Both the position numbers and the translations under genes were made by a program. From an uncultured Clostridia bacterium (GTDB taxonomy: Bacteria > Bacillota > Clostridia > Oscillospirales > QAKW01), in the NCBI GenBank assembly GCA_944385895.1, contig CALWYZ010000002.1:62001-126000 (forward strand): DNA of 64,000 nucleotides. The letters run 5' to 3'. The notes under the pieces are model-generated. The model saw nothing but the letters and a program-made list of their open reading frames with translations, did no database searches and had not been told where the DNA came from. This document shows positions 44,396-53,079 of this stretch, in pieces (positions within the stretch are counted from its first letter, which is position 1; each line of letters opens with the position of its first letter).

Positions 44396-45086
44396 AGTCG
44401 ATAATATAAATGTATATTACGGTAAAATACATGCATTGAAAGATATCTCTCTTGAAGTTAATTCCGGAGAAATAGTTGCTCTTATCGGAGCAAACGGTGC
44501 CGGTAAATCTACCACACTTAAGACTATTTCAGGGCTTCTACACTCAAAAACAGGCAGTATAACTTTTATGGATGAAAACATTTCCCATACCGAGGCATAT
44601 AAGCTTGTGTCAAAAGGAATTGCCCATGTGCCGGAAGGCCGTCATGTTTTTTTGCAAATGTCTGTTCTTGAAAATCTTGAAATGGGTGCATACACAAACG
44701 GCAGAAATATTAAAGATAATATTCAGAATGTTTTCGAGCGTTTTCCACGTCTTAAGCACAGAAAGAATCAGATAGCTGGAACTCTTTCCGGCGGTGAACA
44801 GCAGATGCTTGCAATGGGCAGGGCTTTAATGAGTCAGCCAAAGCTTATGATGATGGATGAACCGTCTATGGGTTTGGCACCTATATTGGTTGAACAGATT
44901 TTTGATATTATTCGTGATCTTCACAAAGCAGGTACAACAATTCTGCTTGTTGAACAGAATGCCGAAATGGCATTGAGAATAGCTGACAGGGCATATGTCC
45001 TTGAATCCGGGGAAATAAAGCTTTCCGGCACCGGCTCAGAACTCGCAAAGAGTGACGAAATCAAAAAGGCTTACCTTGGCGGCTGA
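44388..45086 (+). CDS. livF: Branched-chain amino acid ABC transporter ATPase LivF
   Basis: A 232-residue ABC ATPase. Walker A GANGAGKSTTLKTI, LivF-specific HVPEGRHVF, signature LSGGEQQMLAMGRAL and Walker B LMMMDEPSMGLAP are present. I chose the ATG at 44388 because GGAGGGAG lies about nine bases upstream; the ATG at 44382 is too close. It ends the operon and is followed by a terminator. Confidence 0.95.
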   Translation: MLKVDNINVYYGKIHALKDISLEVNSGEIVALIGANGAGKSTTLKTISGLLHSKTGSITFMDENISHTEAYKLVSKGIAHVPEGRHVFLQMSVLENLEMGAYTNGRNIKDNIQNVFERFPRLKHRKNQIAGTLSGGEQQMLAMGRALMSQPKLMMMDEPSMGLAPILVEQIFDIIRDLHKAGTTILLVEQNAEMALRIADRAYVLESGEIKLSGTGSELAKSDEIKKAYLGG

Positions 45087-45100
45087 TTGAATAAAAAATT

Positions 45101-45132
45101 ACGCAGACGCGTTGTTGCGCGTCTGCGTTTTT
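45101..45132 (+). terminator. Terminator after livF
   Basis: ACGCAGACGCG (45101-45111) pairs with CGCGTCTGCGT (45118-45128) and is followed by a T run. Confidence 0.92.
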
Positions 45133-45145
45133 ATATACATAGATG

Positions 45146-46438
45146 TTAGGAGAAAACTGCATTATCGGGGACACATTCCTCAAGGTTTGCCTTGTCACCA
45201 TCTGAAATATTAAGACTCGGTATGCTTGAAGACCTGTCTTTGTCAAATATATAGCATTGCCCGTCTGTTTGGAATGTGTATGTGTATTTTCCGTCGTATG
45301 TCTTGCATATCAATGTATCATCTGTAATGCTGTATTCTCCTGTTGCGTAATAGCTGCTTAATGCGGAATAAAAAAATACAAATTCGTTGTTTTCTTTAAG
45401 TGCAAGATACGGCTTGACTGTTTCCTGTGACTGCTGATATACATATATTTTTTGTCCTGATGCCTGATCCTGAGCGTGCTGTGTGTCTGAGATATCCGTC
45501 ATCTGCTGCGGATTGGTGAGAAAACATGCCGACAGCGCAAGAAGTATTACTGCGCCCAGTACTGAAATAAATACCCTTGGCCTTTTATACCGTATTATAT
45601 TTTTAATACGTGACTTAATACCTGTTTCACAAAAACCAAGAGGATATATTCCGGCTTTGGTCTTGCAGCTGCCGAAGTGTAGCAAAGACAGTGAATAGCT
45701 TTTTCTTTTTTCTTCACTCATTGATTTAACAGCCTTTTCATCACATGCCAATTCCGTATCTTTGCAGTACAGTATATATGCTGCCCATATAAAGGGATTA
45801 AACCAGTATACGGAAAGCAGAATAAATGCCAGCGGCTTTAATATATGGTCTTTTCTTTTTATGTGCATGTTTTCATGTGCTGCTATATTGTCTATATAAC
45901 ACTTGGGCGTGTTGAAAGGTATATAAATTTTCGGTTTAAATATACCGAACAAAAAAGGAGTTGTAATGTTTTCGCTTTGGTATATGTTATCTTTGAGTTT
46001 TACGGCAAATGCAAGGCGGTGTCTTAATATTATCCAGTTGACGGCCATATAAAATATAAGACAACATAATCCGATTATCCATATTATAGAAGCGAAAAAG
46101 ATTATTATCTGCAGGGGATTTGCACTGGCAATAGGATTCGGAGCAAAGCTTTTTGTGATAGCAGGATTAATAATACTGTTTATTATATTTACCCCGGTGT
46201 CTATTTGAGGATTCCTGTCGAGCATAATCGTGTCCGGCACAGTGTAGGTGTTTGGTATAAGGCTTACGGCACTTTGCACAAAACGGGGAATAATAAGCCG
46301 CAGTGCCGCTAAAGACCACAGAGCGCAGCTGATCCATTTTGGCATTCTTTTTATTATCAGACGCAAAATAATTACAGCAAGTATGACCCAAGTGGCGCTG
46401 ATGCTGTAATTCAGCACATGTATAAAAATCTTTTCCAT
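45146..46438 (-). CDS. BlaR1/MecR1-like M56 metallopeptidase without a penicillin-binding sensor
   Basis: A 430-residue membrane protein with four or five TM helices. The M56 zinc peptidase motif HENMH is in a cytosolic loop (NIAAHENMHIKRKDH). The C-terminal ~130 residues after the last TM helix (ALSACFLTNP) are an extracellular beta-rich domain, with no serine-acylation SxxK penicillin-sensor domain. It is presumably a sensor protease for the repressor encoded just upstream. I chose the ATG at 46438; GGGAGG lies nine bases upstream. No beta-lactamase gene is nearby, so the signal is unknown. Confidence 0.82.
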   Translation of the reverse strand: MEKIFIHVLNYSISATWVILAVIILRLIIKRMPKWISCALWSLAALRLIIPRFVQSAVSLIPNTYTVPDTIMLDRNPQIDTGVNIINSIINPAITKSFAPNPIASANPLQIIIFFASIIWIIGLCCLIFYMAVNWIILRHRLAFAVKLKDNIYQSENITTPFLFGIFKPKIYIPFNTPKCYIDNIAAHENMHIKRKDHILKPLAFILLSVYWFNPFIWAAYILYCKDTELACDEKAVKSMSEEKRKSYSLSLLHFGSCKTKAGIYPLGFCETGIKSRIKNIIRYKRPRVFISVLGAVILLALSACFLTNPQQMTDISDTQHAQDQASGQKIYVYQQSQETVKPYLALKENNEFVFFYSALSSYYATGEYSITDDTLICKTYDGKYTYTFQTDGQCYIFDKDRSSSIPSLNISDGDKANLEECVPDNAVFS

Positions 46439-46440
46439 AA

Positions 46441-46800
46441 TCACGCGCCTCCCTTGTCAATTATATCTCTGATTTGATTGATTTCCTTTTCGGTAAGCTT
46501 TTGTCTCTTGGCAAATGCGGCAATGAATGCCGGCAAAGAACCTTCAAACTTATTTTCCAAAAGATCATCTATTTCTGATATCTGAACTTGCTGCTTGCTT
46601 ACCAGCGAAGTTACAATAGTGTTTTCATTTTTTATTATTTTGCGTTCCGAAAGACGTTTGATAACGGTGTATACTGTTGTTTTTGACCAACCGAGCTTTT
46701 CTTTGCAGAGTAAGGCCAGCTTTGTGCTTTTGATTGGCTCGTTTTCCCACAGTATAAGGCAAAATCTGTATTCGCTTTCAAAAATTTTAGGAATATTCAT
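46441..46800 (-). CDS. BlaI/MecI/CopY-family repressor
   Basis: A 119-residue winged-helix protein. The N-terminal domain contains the recognition-helix region (LCKEKLGWSKTTVYTVIKRLSERKI) and the C-terminal helices (ENKFEGSLPAFIAAF, LTEKEINQIRDII) form the dimer. An AAGGAGTTTATA site precedes the ATG. The upstream region holds two palindromes overlapping its own promoter, so it is probably autoregulated and released by the M56 protease. Confidence 0.92.
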   Translation of the reverse strand: MNIPKIFESEYRFCLILWENEPIKSTKLALLCKEKLGWSKTTVYTVIKRLSERKIIKNENTIVTSLVSKQQVQISEIDDLLENKFEGSLPAFIAAFAKRQKLTEKEINQIRDIIDKGGA

Positions 46801-46815
46801 TATAAACTCCTTGGT

Positions 46816-46865
46816 CTAATATATTAGTACAAATTCATTCTAATGCATTAGACCAAAAATGTCAA
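46816..46865 (-). promoter_or_regulatory. blaI-type promoter with two palindromic operators
   Basis: Minus-strand -35 TTGACA (46860-46865) and -10 TAGAAT (46837-46842) are 17 bases apart. Two 12-bp perfect palindromes, CTAATATATTAG (46816-46827) and CTAATGCATTAG (46840-46851), sit 24 bases apart; the second overlaps the -10. These are the expected operators for the BlaI-family repressor. Confidence 0.85.
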
Positions 46866-46878
46866 TATATATATTAAA

Positions 46879-46903
46879 AAAATCAGGCAAATGCCTGATT
46901 TTT
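46879..46903. terminator. Terminator of the FkbH operon
   Basis: AAATCAGGCA and TGCCTGATTT form a stem with T runs on both strands. It lies just downstream of the SGNH gene. Confidence 0.8.
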
Positions 46904-46916
46904 ATTTTGAAGTATA

Positions 46917-47906
46917 TTAGTAATGATATTGATTTCGGTATTCTGACAATTGCTCATTCCAAAAATCGTAATTTTTATCGTTGCGTCTATCAGGAATTTT
47001 GTAGTGAGTGTCAATAAAATCACCTAAATATGTTGTTACTTTCATTGCGCCTTTTGCATTGCAATGCCAGGGATCTCTGTAATCTGTAGCGGGATCAAAT
47101 GAAATAAGATCTGCATTTAAATTAAGATCAATAAACTCCAGTCCATATTCATCGGCTATATCATTGACAGCATTACATCGAGGAAGACTGTCATGTTCTT
47201 CAACAGCCGGAGCATTAAAAAGCAGTACTTCTATTTGCTTTTCTTTACATAAATCCAAAATCATGCGCAAATACTTTTCGGCAGTGGGGAAGATTTCATA
47301 TTTTTCATTTGGAGAAATGGTGCGGTTAGGTTGACAGGGCGTACAATCTGTACTTACATAAGCACCTTTAGTACATGATGATATTGGTAAAAAATCAATT
47401 CTTCCCAGCTCTTTCCAACGCGAGTGAAATCTGATAATATTAAAAATGTATTCAGCCCGCGAGTCTTTATCGAACAGATCCCAAATAGCTTCATATTTAA
47501 CTGGTGAAAATGACATGTTATCTATTTGAACATGAGCATACTCGGTAGTGGATATTTTTGTGTCGTAAATTACACTGGAGATATCAAGAACTATCATCTT
47601 AGGATTTTGAAAACGAAGAGCTTCCTTAAGCTGATAATAGGATTGAGGCAAAAGCTGTGCAGAGCTTGCAAAAACGTAAGATGCAATGCCGTATTTATCA
47701 TACAGCTCCATAGGATATACTGAACACATTAAATGACTTGAGCCTATAAAAATAACATCTAAAGTATTTTTTGGTTCATTATAAAATGGAAGAACAATAT
47801 TTGCCTCATTTTTATTTCGCAATATATAGGTAGCACCTGAAAACAGTACACAGAAAATAAGCATAAAGGCAATTGCCTTAATTATTCTTTGTATTTTTAT
47901 TTTCAT
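46917..47906 (-). CDS. SGNH-hydrolase-like protein, DltD-like accessory of an MBOAT acyltransferase
   Basis: A 329-residue protein with one N-terminal TM helix (residues ~10-28) and an extracellular SGNH-like domain: IFIGSSHLMCSVYP with candidate Ser56/Ser57, and a terminal catalytic Asp-His region DPWHCNAKGAMK. It probably transfers or removes the acyl group handled by the MBOAT protein 11 bases upstream, as DltD and AlgJ/X do. The substrate is unknown. Confidence 0.72.
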   Translation of the reverse strand: MKIKIQRIIKAIAFMLIFCVLFSGATYILRNKNEANIVLPFYNEPKNTLDVIFIGSSHLMCSVYPMELYDKYGIASYVFASSAQLLPQSYYQLKEALRFQNPKMIVLDISSVIYDTKISTTEYAHVQIDNMSFSPVKYEAIWDLFDKDSRAEYIFNIIRFHSRWKELGRIDFLPISSCTKGAYVSTDCTPCQPNRTISPNEKYEIFPTAEKYLRMILDLCKEKQIEVLLFNAPAVEEHDSLPRCNAVNDIADEYGLEFIDLNLNADLISFDPATDYRDPWHCNAKGAMKVTTYLGDFIDTHYKIPDRRNDKNYDFWNEQLSEYRNQYHY

Positions 47907-47917
47907 AACTGTTCTCC

Positions 47918-49486
47918 TTAAAATTGAAAGTAAATAAATGAGGATGAGGAGTATTCGGGCCCATATACGCCAAAAATTATAACCGAAAACAGTAATATAA
48001 AATAAATTATCCAGCGTAGTATAAGTGCTTTTTTAGCAATGACTGCGCGTATATCTATATCTTTGGCACGGAAAACATCAATGATTAAAAGTAAGATCAA
48101 AAATACGGCAGCAACTATAAGATCGGCTTTGTCTAAGCCGATTGCAGCAGGGGATAACAGAGGTGCAGACAGAGAAAAAATGCGGCCGATTATCCCAAAT
48201 GCCTGTGACATGGTATCGCTTCTGAAAAAAATATATCCCATACATACAATAACAAAGGTTTTAAGAATTTGAACTGATTTGTAAATAGGATTGTTTCTGT
48301 TTATAGAGTGATTTTGAACAAATTTATCAAATACAGGGGCAAAAAGCGTGGAAAGGATTATAAGAATACCATAATATACTCCCCAAACTATATAATGCCA
48401 GCTTGCGCCGTGCCACATGCCCGTAAAGAACCATACACACAACAGAGCAATTACGGTTATAATCTTACTTGAGGCTTTTTTGCCGATAATTCCCTTTAAT
48501 TTTTTGCCGAGAGATATACACCAGCCGGAACGCATTATTGGATAAAACAGATAATCACGGAACCATGAGCCGAGTGTTATATGCCAACGCCTCCAGAATT
48601 CCGGTATTGATGCAGAGAAATACGGTGCTTTAAAGTTTTCTGACAAGCGTATGCCCATTATTTCCGAAGCGCCTATTGCAATGTCCATATACCCTGCAAA
48701 ATCTGCATATATCTGAATTGCATAAAACAAACAAATAAGTAAAATTTCAATCCTTCCGTATGACTGATAGTTAGGCCATACAGTATCAACTGCTATGGCA
48801 AGCCTGTCCGCAATTACAAGCTTTTCAAAAAAACCTAACATCATTCTTTGAAGACCGTAAGTCATTCTTTGGTATTCAAACGGATGACCTGTATATAAAG
48901 TTTGAGATAAATCTGAAAATCTGCCTATCGGACCTTGCATGATCTGAGGGAAATAGCTTACAAACAGCGCATATTTGAAAAAATTATGTTCAGCATTATT
49001 TATACCTCTGTAGACGTCTATTATATATCCGGTTACCTGAAAGGTATAAAACGAAATACCGACAGGCAACAAAATATTTAACATGGCAGGAGTAAATTGT
49101 ATGCCGAAAATATCTGCAAGGGCAGATATATTTAAAACTGTAAAATTATAATATTTAATTGTAAACAGTACAGCAAAGTTAAGTAGAATAGCAATAGCGG
49201 TTATAAGTTTTTTTCTTTTTTCTATCAGTTGTTTAGCCTGTTTTCTCTCATCTTTCAACAGCGAAGAAACATCGATGCTTTCCGATACTTTTTCAATCCA
49301 AATTGCTGCCAGATAGGTAATTACGGTAGAAAAAACCAAAAATATTCCGTATTTGACACTTGCTGATAAATAGAAAAAATAGCTTGACAGCAAAAGCCAT
49401 ACCCAGCGGTATTTTTTAGGAAAAATAAAGTAGATAAAGACGACTGCTGTTATGAATAATAAAAATTTAAGAGAAGTAAAAACCAT
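47918..49486 (-). CDS. MBOAT-family membrane O-acyltransferase (DltB/AlgI-like)
   Basis: A 522-residue polytopic protein of about ten helices. The MBOAT hallmarks WRRWHITLGSWFRDYLFYP and the active-site His in WFFTGMWHGASWHYIVWG are intact. Early parts (PVGISFYTFQVTGYIIDVYRG) match AlgI/DltB. It is translated one base after the acyl carrier protein gene. It likely moves an acyl group from the carrier across the membrane to a surface polymer. Confidence 0.92.
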   Translation of the reverse strand: MVFTSLKFLLFITAVVFIYFIFPKKYRWVWLLLSSYFFYLSASVKYGIFLVFSTVITYLAAIWIEKVSESIDVSSLLKDERKQAKQLIEKRKKLITAIAILLNFAVLFTIKYYNFTVLNISALADIFGIQFTPAMLNILLPVGISFYTFQVTGYIIDVYRGINNAEHNFFKYALFVSYFPQIMQGPIGRFSDLSQTLYTGHPFEYQRMTYGLQRMMLGFFEKLVIADRLAIAVDTVWPNYQSYGRIEILLICLFYAIQIYADFAGYMDIAIGASEIMGIRLSENFKAPYFSASIPEFWRRWHITLGSWFRDYLFYPIMRSGWCISLGKKLKGIIGKKASSKIITVIALLCVWFFTGMWHGASWHYIVWGVYYGILIILSTLFAPVFDKFVQNHSINRNNPIYKSVQILKTFVIVCMGYIFFRSDTMSQAFGIIGRIFSLSAPLLSPAAIGLDKADLIVAAVFLILLLIIDVFRAKDIDIRAVIAKKALILRWIIYFILLFSVIIFGVYGPEYSSSSFIYFQF

Positions 49487-49726
49487 TTATGCTTCCTTTT
49501 CAATAATATCTGCCATATCACCAACGTTTTTCATGGCTACAACACTTTTCATATCAAATTTAATATCAAATTCATCTTCGACGGCGGAAATAAGTGTAAT
49601 ATGCATAAGCGAGTCCCAGCCGTCTATATCTGATGCAGTGGTATTGTCTGATACTGTAATTGTATCATCGTCAAATACATCTCTAAATACATTATTCAGT
49701 TTTTCGAAAATTTCTGCTCTTTCCAT
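49487..49726 (-). CDS. Acyl carrier protein
   Basis: A 79-residue acyl carrier protein. The attachment motif DSLMHI places the phosphopantetheine on Ser39 (IDGWDSL). An acidic pI and the four-helix pattern fit. It overlaps the FkbH-like gene by one base and abuts the MBOAT gene, matching DltC's place in a dlt operon, so it is probably a dedicated carrier rather than the fatty-acid AcpP. Confidence 0.9.
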   Translation of the reverse strand: MERAEIFEKLNNVFRDVFDDDTITVSDNTTASDIDGWDSLMHITLISAVEDEFDIKFDMKSVVAMKNVGDMADIIEKEA

Positions 49727-51504
49727 TATCTTTCCACCTCAATATACTTATTTTTATTTTGATAATTATTTAGATCCAGTATCCATTGACTGCTGTCGTC
49801 TGTCTGTTCCAGCATGTCAAAACCTAATGTTCCGTAAAACTCTTTCACCATTGTATTTTTTGCTGTTTTATAATAATATCCGCGAAGTTTTTTTATGCCT
49901 GATGATTTTGCGTCTGCCACAAGGCAGTCAAGCATCGCATACTCCATATCACGCTTGAGTACACGGCAACTCATAAGCCATAAGCGAATATGAAGCGTAT
50001 CATTATCTTTTTCTCCTATAACGACAGTAATAACACCGTTATCACCGTATTTGTCTGATAATTTACCGTACAGCCGCATATACCGATCATTTTTGGCGAT
50101 TTCAGCCATTTCGCTTTCTGATATGCGCCAGGTTGTAAGATTGAATTGATTTGACTTGTTGGTAAGCTGAGCAATTCGCGGAATATATACAGGATCAAAA
50201 TCGCGTATAACAGCTTTCATATTAAGTGACAGTAAATATTCGCCGTAATCTGCAAATTGGGTTTGTTCAGCGGCTCTTTTTACATTTGCACGATACATTT
50301 CATTTCTTTTTACATCATCTGAAGAAAGCTCAGTTACCTCAAAAAACCTTGATCGGTCTAGTATTCTGATATAATTTTCAGGAGAGCCTATATCAGGGGC
50401 ACAGGTATCAGGCAGACTTGCGGATACCATAGCACGTTCAGCAGGATTGTCATCAACAAATACAATACTATCCGAACCTATATTGAGCTCTTTTGCAATT
50501 TCAAAAAGATTTCTGTCTTTGGACTGCCAATTGGCTTTGATAATAATAAAATCATTCGGGCTGAGTGTACTCTCGGGATGGTTTAGTCCAGCTATTGCAT
50601 TTTCATATTCATTTTTTGAATTTATATTTAAAGTAATGCCTATTGAAGATAATTCTTTTAAATACTGTTGAAATTCACTGTAAACCTGGCCCATGGAGGT
50701 TTCATGTCCTATTTCAATGCCTTCTACGCCGTCGTCGCCGACAATACCTCCCCAGAGTGTATTGTCAAGGTCGAGTGCTAATGCCTTTTTATTCTTTCCG
50801 TATACTGATTTAATTATCGCAGCAAGATTAAAAGCAAACTCTGGGATGGCATCCAGTGCAAGACAGTATTTGTACATATGCCAGTAAAACGGATCTGACC
50901 ATTTTGAAATTCCGTAATCGGCTGAAAGATAATTGATATCATTAATATAAAAAGCGTCATGCGACGCCGCATAATCTGAAAATTTAGTGTTTAACCTGCT
51001 TATATAATTAGTATGACCCCGTCTGTCAGTAACATCGGTATTTCCAAGCAGTCTGTAATACGGCAATTCAAAATTATTCTGTATTATAACGGGATTATAT
51101 TTATTTTTTAATGCCTGCCAAGCCTGTTCATAGCGAGAAAACTCGGTGTTAAGCATCTCATCGATTTTTTCATTATTATCGGTAATTGACGGATAATTTA
51201 AAATATTGCGGCAGCTTGTGTGAATGAATACTATGTCGGGATTGAATAGTTCTAACTCTTTAGGAGGAAACATGGAATCCTGCCACCATTGTCCGAATTC
51301 TGATTCATATAATGAAGGGCGTATACCAAAATCCAGCAAAAAGAGTTCAAGAATTTCAGCAATATCATGAGTTGTAGAACCTCCGAGTATTGCTATATTT
51401 TTGTCAATAAAGCTTTTATTTTCACTTAAAAGTTTCTTTTTAAGCGAACGCCGTTTTTTTAATATAAGCTGTGAATCAAAAGGATATTGTAATTCTTTAA
51501 GCAT
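49726..51504 (-). CDS. FkbH-like HAD-IIIC family protein
   Basis: A 592-residue two-domain enzyme. The N-terminal ~220 residues contain an SGNH-like start (IAILGGSTTHDIAE). Residues ~240-370 form a HAD domain with DLDNTLWGG (Asp245, Asp247). A GNAT-like C-terminal region follows. FkbH proteins use 1,3-bisphosphoglycerate to load a glyceryl group onto an acyl carrier protein. It heads the operon, with AGGAGAAGCTCC upstream. Glyceryl, lactyl or another hydroxyacyl group are the candidates here. Confidence 0.85.
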   Translation of the reverse strand: MLKELQYPFDSQLILKKRRSLKKKLLSENKSFIDKNIAILGGSTTHDIAEILELFLLDFGIRPSLYESEFGQWWQDSMFPPKELELFNPDIVFIHTSCRNILNYPSITDNNEKIDEMLNTEFSRYEQAWQALKNKYNPVIIQNNFELPYYRLLGNTDVTDRRGHTNYISRLNTKFSDYAASHDAFYINDINYLSADYGISKWSDPFYWHMYKYCLALDAIPEFAFNLAAIIKSVYGKNKKALALDLDNTLWGGIVGDDGVEGIEIGHETSMGQVYSEFQQYLKELSSIGITLNINSKNEYENAIAGLNHPESTLSPNDFIIIKANWQSKDRNLFEIAKELNIGSDSIVFVDDNPAERAMVSASLPDTCAPDIGSPENYIRILDRSRFFEVTELSSDDVKRNEMYRANVKRAAEQTQFADYGEYLLSLNMKAVIRDFDPVYIPRIAQLTNKSNQFNLTTWRISESEMAEIAKNDRYMRLYGKLSDKYGDNGVITVVIGEKDNDTLHIRLWLMSCRVLKRDMEYAMLDCLVADAKSSGIKKLRGYYYKTAKNTMVKEFYGTLGFDMLEQTDDSSQWILDLNNYQNKNKYIEVER

Positions 51505-51549
51505 GGAGCTTCTCCTATATGAAAATTATAAAAATAGATTATATGGTTA

Positions 51550-51578
51550 ATTATACATTTACAGCAAATCTAAGTCAA
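51550..51578 (-). promoter_or_regulatory. FkbH operon promoter
   Basis: Minus-strand TTGACT (51573-51578) and TATAAT (51550-51555) with 17 bases between them, 46 bases upstream of the ATG. The remaining gap to 51759 is A/T-rich with no gene that I can support. Confidence 0.75.
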
Positions 51579-51759
51579 GAACAATAATAAATGTACTAAT
51601 AATACCGATAGTTATTATTAGATAAAATTTTGTTTTTATATTAAAAATGATTGATTAATATCAAAAATTGCATTATTATATATCTGTAAACCGCATGATA
51701 TTGTTATTATTAAAAAAACAGATCAATAATTTGAATTATATGGATTTTTAAAAATAAGG

Positions 51760-51788
51760 TTTACGTTCAGACGGAGTTGTGTTATTAT
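51760..51788 (+). promoter_or_regulatory. Promoter of the hydrogen-metabolism operon
   Basis: TTTACG (51760-51765) and TATTAT (51783-51788) with a 17-base spacer, about 20 bases upstream of the ribosome binding site at the first gene. Confidence 0.6.
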
Positions 51789-51809
51789 ATTTGTATTGGA
51801 GGTTTGGCC

Positions 51810-52559
51810 ATGAAGTTAGATAAAATTATTGCTGTCAGAAACAATAAGACCATTTATCGCGACGGCGACAAATGTCTTAAAGTGTTTGATGTGAGCTATT
51901 CAAAATCAGATGTGCTCAACGAAGCTCTAAATCAGGCGAGAGTAGAGGAAACAGGTCTTAATATCCCAAGAGTTTTAGAGGTGAGTAAATTCGGAGACAA
52001 GTGGACTATAGTCTCTGATTATATCAGCGGTAAAACACTTGCGCAGCTCATGCAGGAAAATCCGGACAAAAAGGATCAATATCTGAATATGTTTACTGAC
52101 CTTCAGCTTGAAATGCATTCGAAGACTTGCCCGCTTTTGAATAAGCTGAAAGATAAGATGAACAGGAAAATATCAATGACGGATCTTAATGCTACCGTTC
52201 GTTATGATCTACATACCAGACTTGATGCAATGCCAAAACACAATAAGCTTTGTCATGGTGATTTCAATCCGTCTAATATTATAATTACTGATGACGGACA
52301 GCCGTATATTCTTGATTGGTCCCATGCGACACAGGGAAATGCATCTGCCGATGCGGCAAGAACTTATTTGCTTTTCTGGCTTTCAGGTGATATAGCGGGT
52401 GCAGATAAATATCTTAAATTGTTTTGTGAAAAAAGCGGTACTCAATTACAATATGTTCAGAAATGGATGCCAATTGTTGCTGCTTCACAGACGGTAAAAG
52501 GTAACGAAAAAGAACGAGAATTTTTGAATTCATGGATAAATGTAGTTGATTACGAATAA
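51810..52559 (+). CDS. Aminoglycoside/choline-kinase-fold small-molecule kinase (TIGR02172-like)
   Basis: A 249-residue protein kinase-like-fold enzyme. The catalytic loop is CHGDFNPSNIII and the metal-binding Asp follows in YILDWSHATQGN. It matches the TIGR02172 paralogous group of Fibrobacter and Clostridia. I chose the ATG at 51810, with GGAGG nine bases upstream. Its substrate is unknown. It is 13 bases before the ferredoxin-like genes, so it may be cotranscribed with the hydrogenases, although a kinase has no obvious place there. Confidence 0.8.
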   Translation: MKLDKIIAVRNNKTIYRDGDKCLKVFDVSYSKSDVLNEALNQARVEETGLNIPRVLEVSKFGDKWTIVSDYISGKTLAQLMQENPDKKDQYLNMFTDLQLEMHSKTCPLLNKLKDKMNRKISMTDLNATVRYDLHTRLDAMPKHNKLCHGDFNPSNIIITDDGQPYILDWSHATQGNASADAARTYLLFWLSGDIAGADKYLKLFCEKSGTQLQYVQKWMPIVAASQTVKGNEKEREFLNSWINVVDYE

Positions 52560-52572
52560 GGAGATAAAATAA

Positions 52573-52812
52573 ATGAAAATTACAGTTTGTATTGGTTCAT
52601 CATGTCATATTAAAGGTTCACGTCAAGTGGTAGAGCAGCTTCAGTATCTGATACGTGAAAATGGTCTGAACGATAAAGTGGAGCTTGGCGGCACGTTTTG
52701 TATGGGTAAATGTCAGCAGGGTGTCTGCGTTACGGTTGACGATAAATTCTTTTCGGTATCTCCCGAAAGTGTAGATGAATTCTTTAATGTAAACGTACTG
52801 GAGAAGGCATAA
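52573..52812 (+). CDS. Thioredoxin-like [2Fe-2S] ferredoxin (first copy)
   Basis: A 79-residue thioredoxin-fold ferredoxin. The cluster motif C-x4-C (CIGSSC) and C-x3-C (FCMGKC) is that of NuoE/HymA-type subunits without the longer N-terminal domain. An AAGGAG site lies nine bases upstream. A paralogue follows after three bases. It likely delivers electrons within the hydrogenase cluster. Confidence 0.85.
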   Translation: MKITVCIGSSCHIKGSRQVVEQLQYLIRENGLNDKVELGGTFCMGKCQQGVCVTVDDKFFSVSPESVDEFFNVNVLEKA

Positions 52813-52815
52813 GAA

Positions 52816-53079
52816 ATGATAATTCAAATATGTGTCGGCAGTTCCTGCCATCTTAAGGGCTCACAGCGGATAGTCGAGCTTTTTCAGAAGGCTGTTGAAG
52901 AAAATAAACTGGACGATCAGATAACTCTTGCAGGTAGTTTTTGTGCCGGTAAATGCAATAGAGAGGGTGTTACCGTTACAGTTGATGATGAGATTTTTGC
53001 GGGACTTACCGAAGAAAAATTTCCTGCTTTTTTTGAGGAAAAAGTACTTGGTAAGCTGAAAAGCGAAGGGGTGTTCTAA
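52816..53079 (+). CDS. Thioredoxin-like [2Fe-2S] ferredoxin (second copy)
   Basis: An 87-residue paralogue of the preceding protein, with CVGSSC and FCAGKC motifs and clear similarity along its length. The pair looks like a tandem duplication. It stops one base before the HydS-like gene begins, so translation is coupled. Confidence 0.85.
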   Translation: MIIQICVGSSCHLKGSQRIVELFQKAVEENKLDDQITLAGSFCAGKCNREGVTVTVDDEIFAGLTEEKFPAFFEEKVLGKLKSEGVF

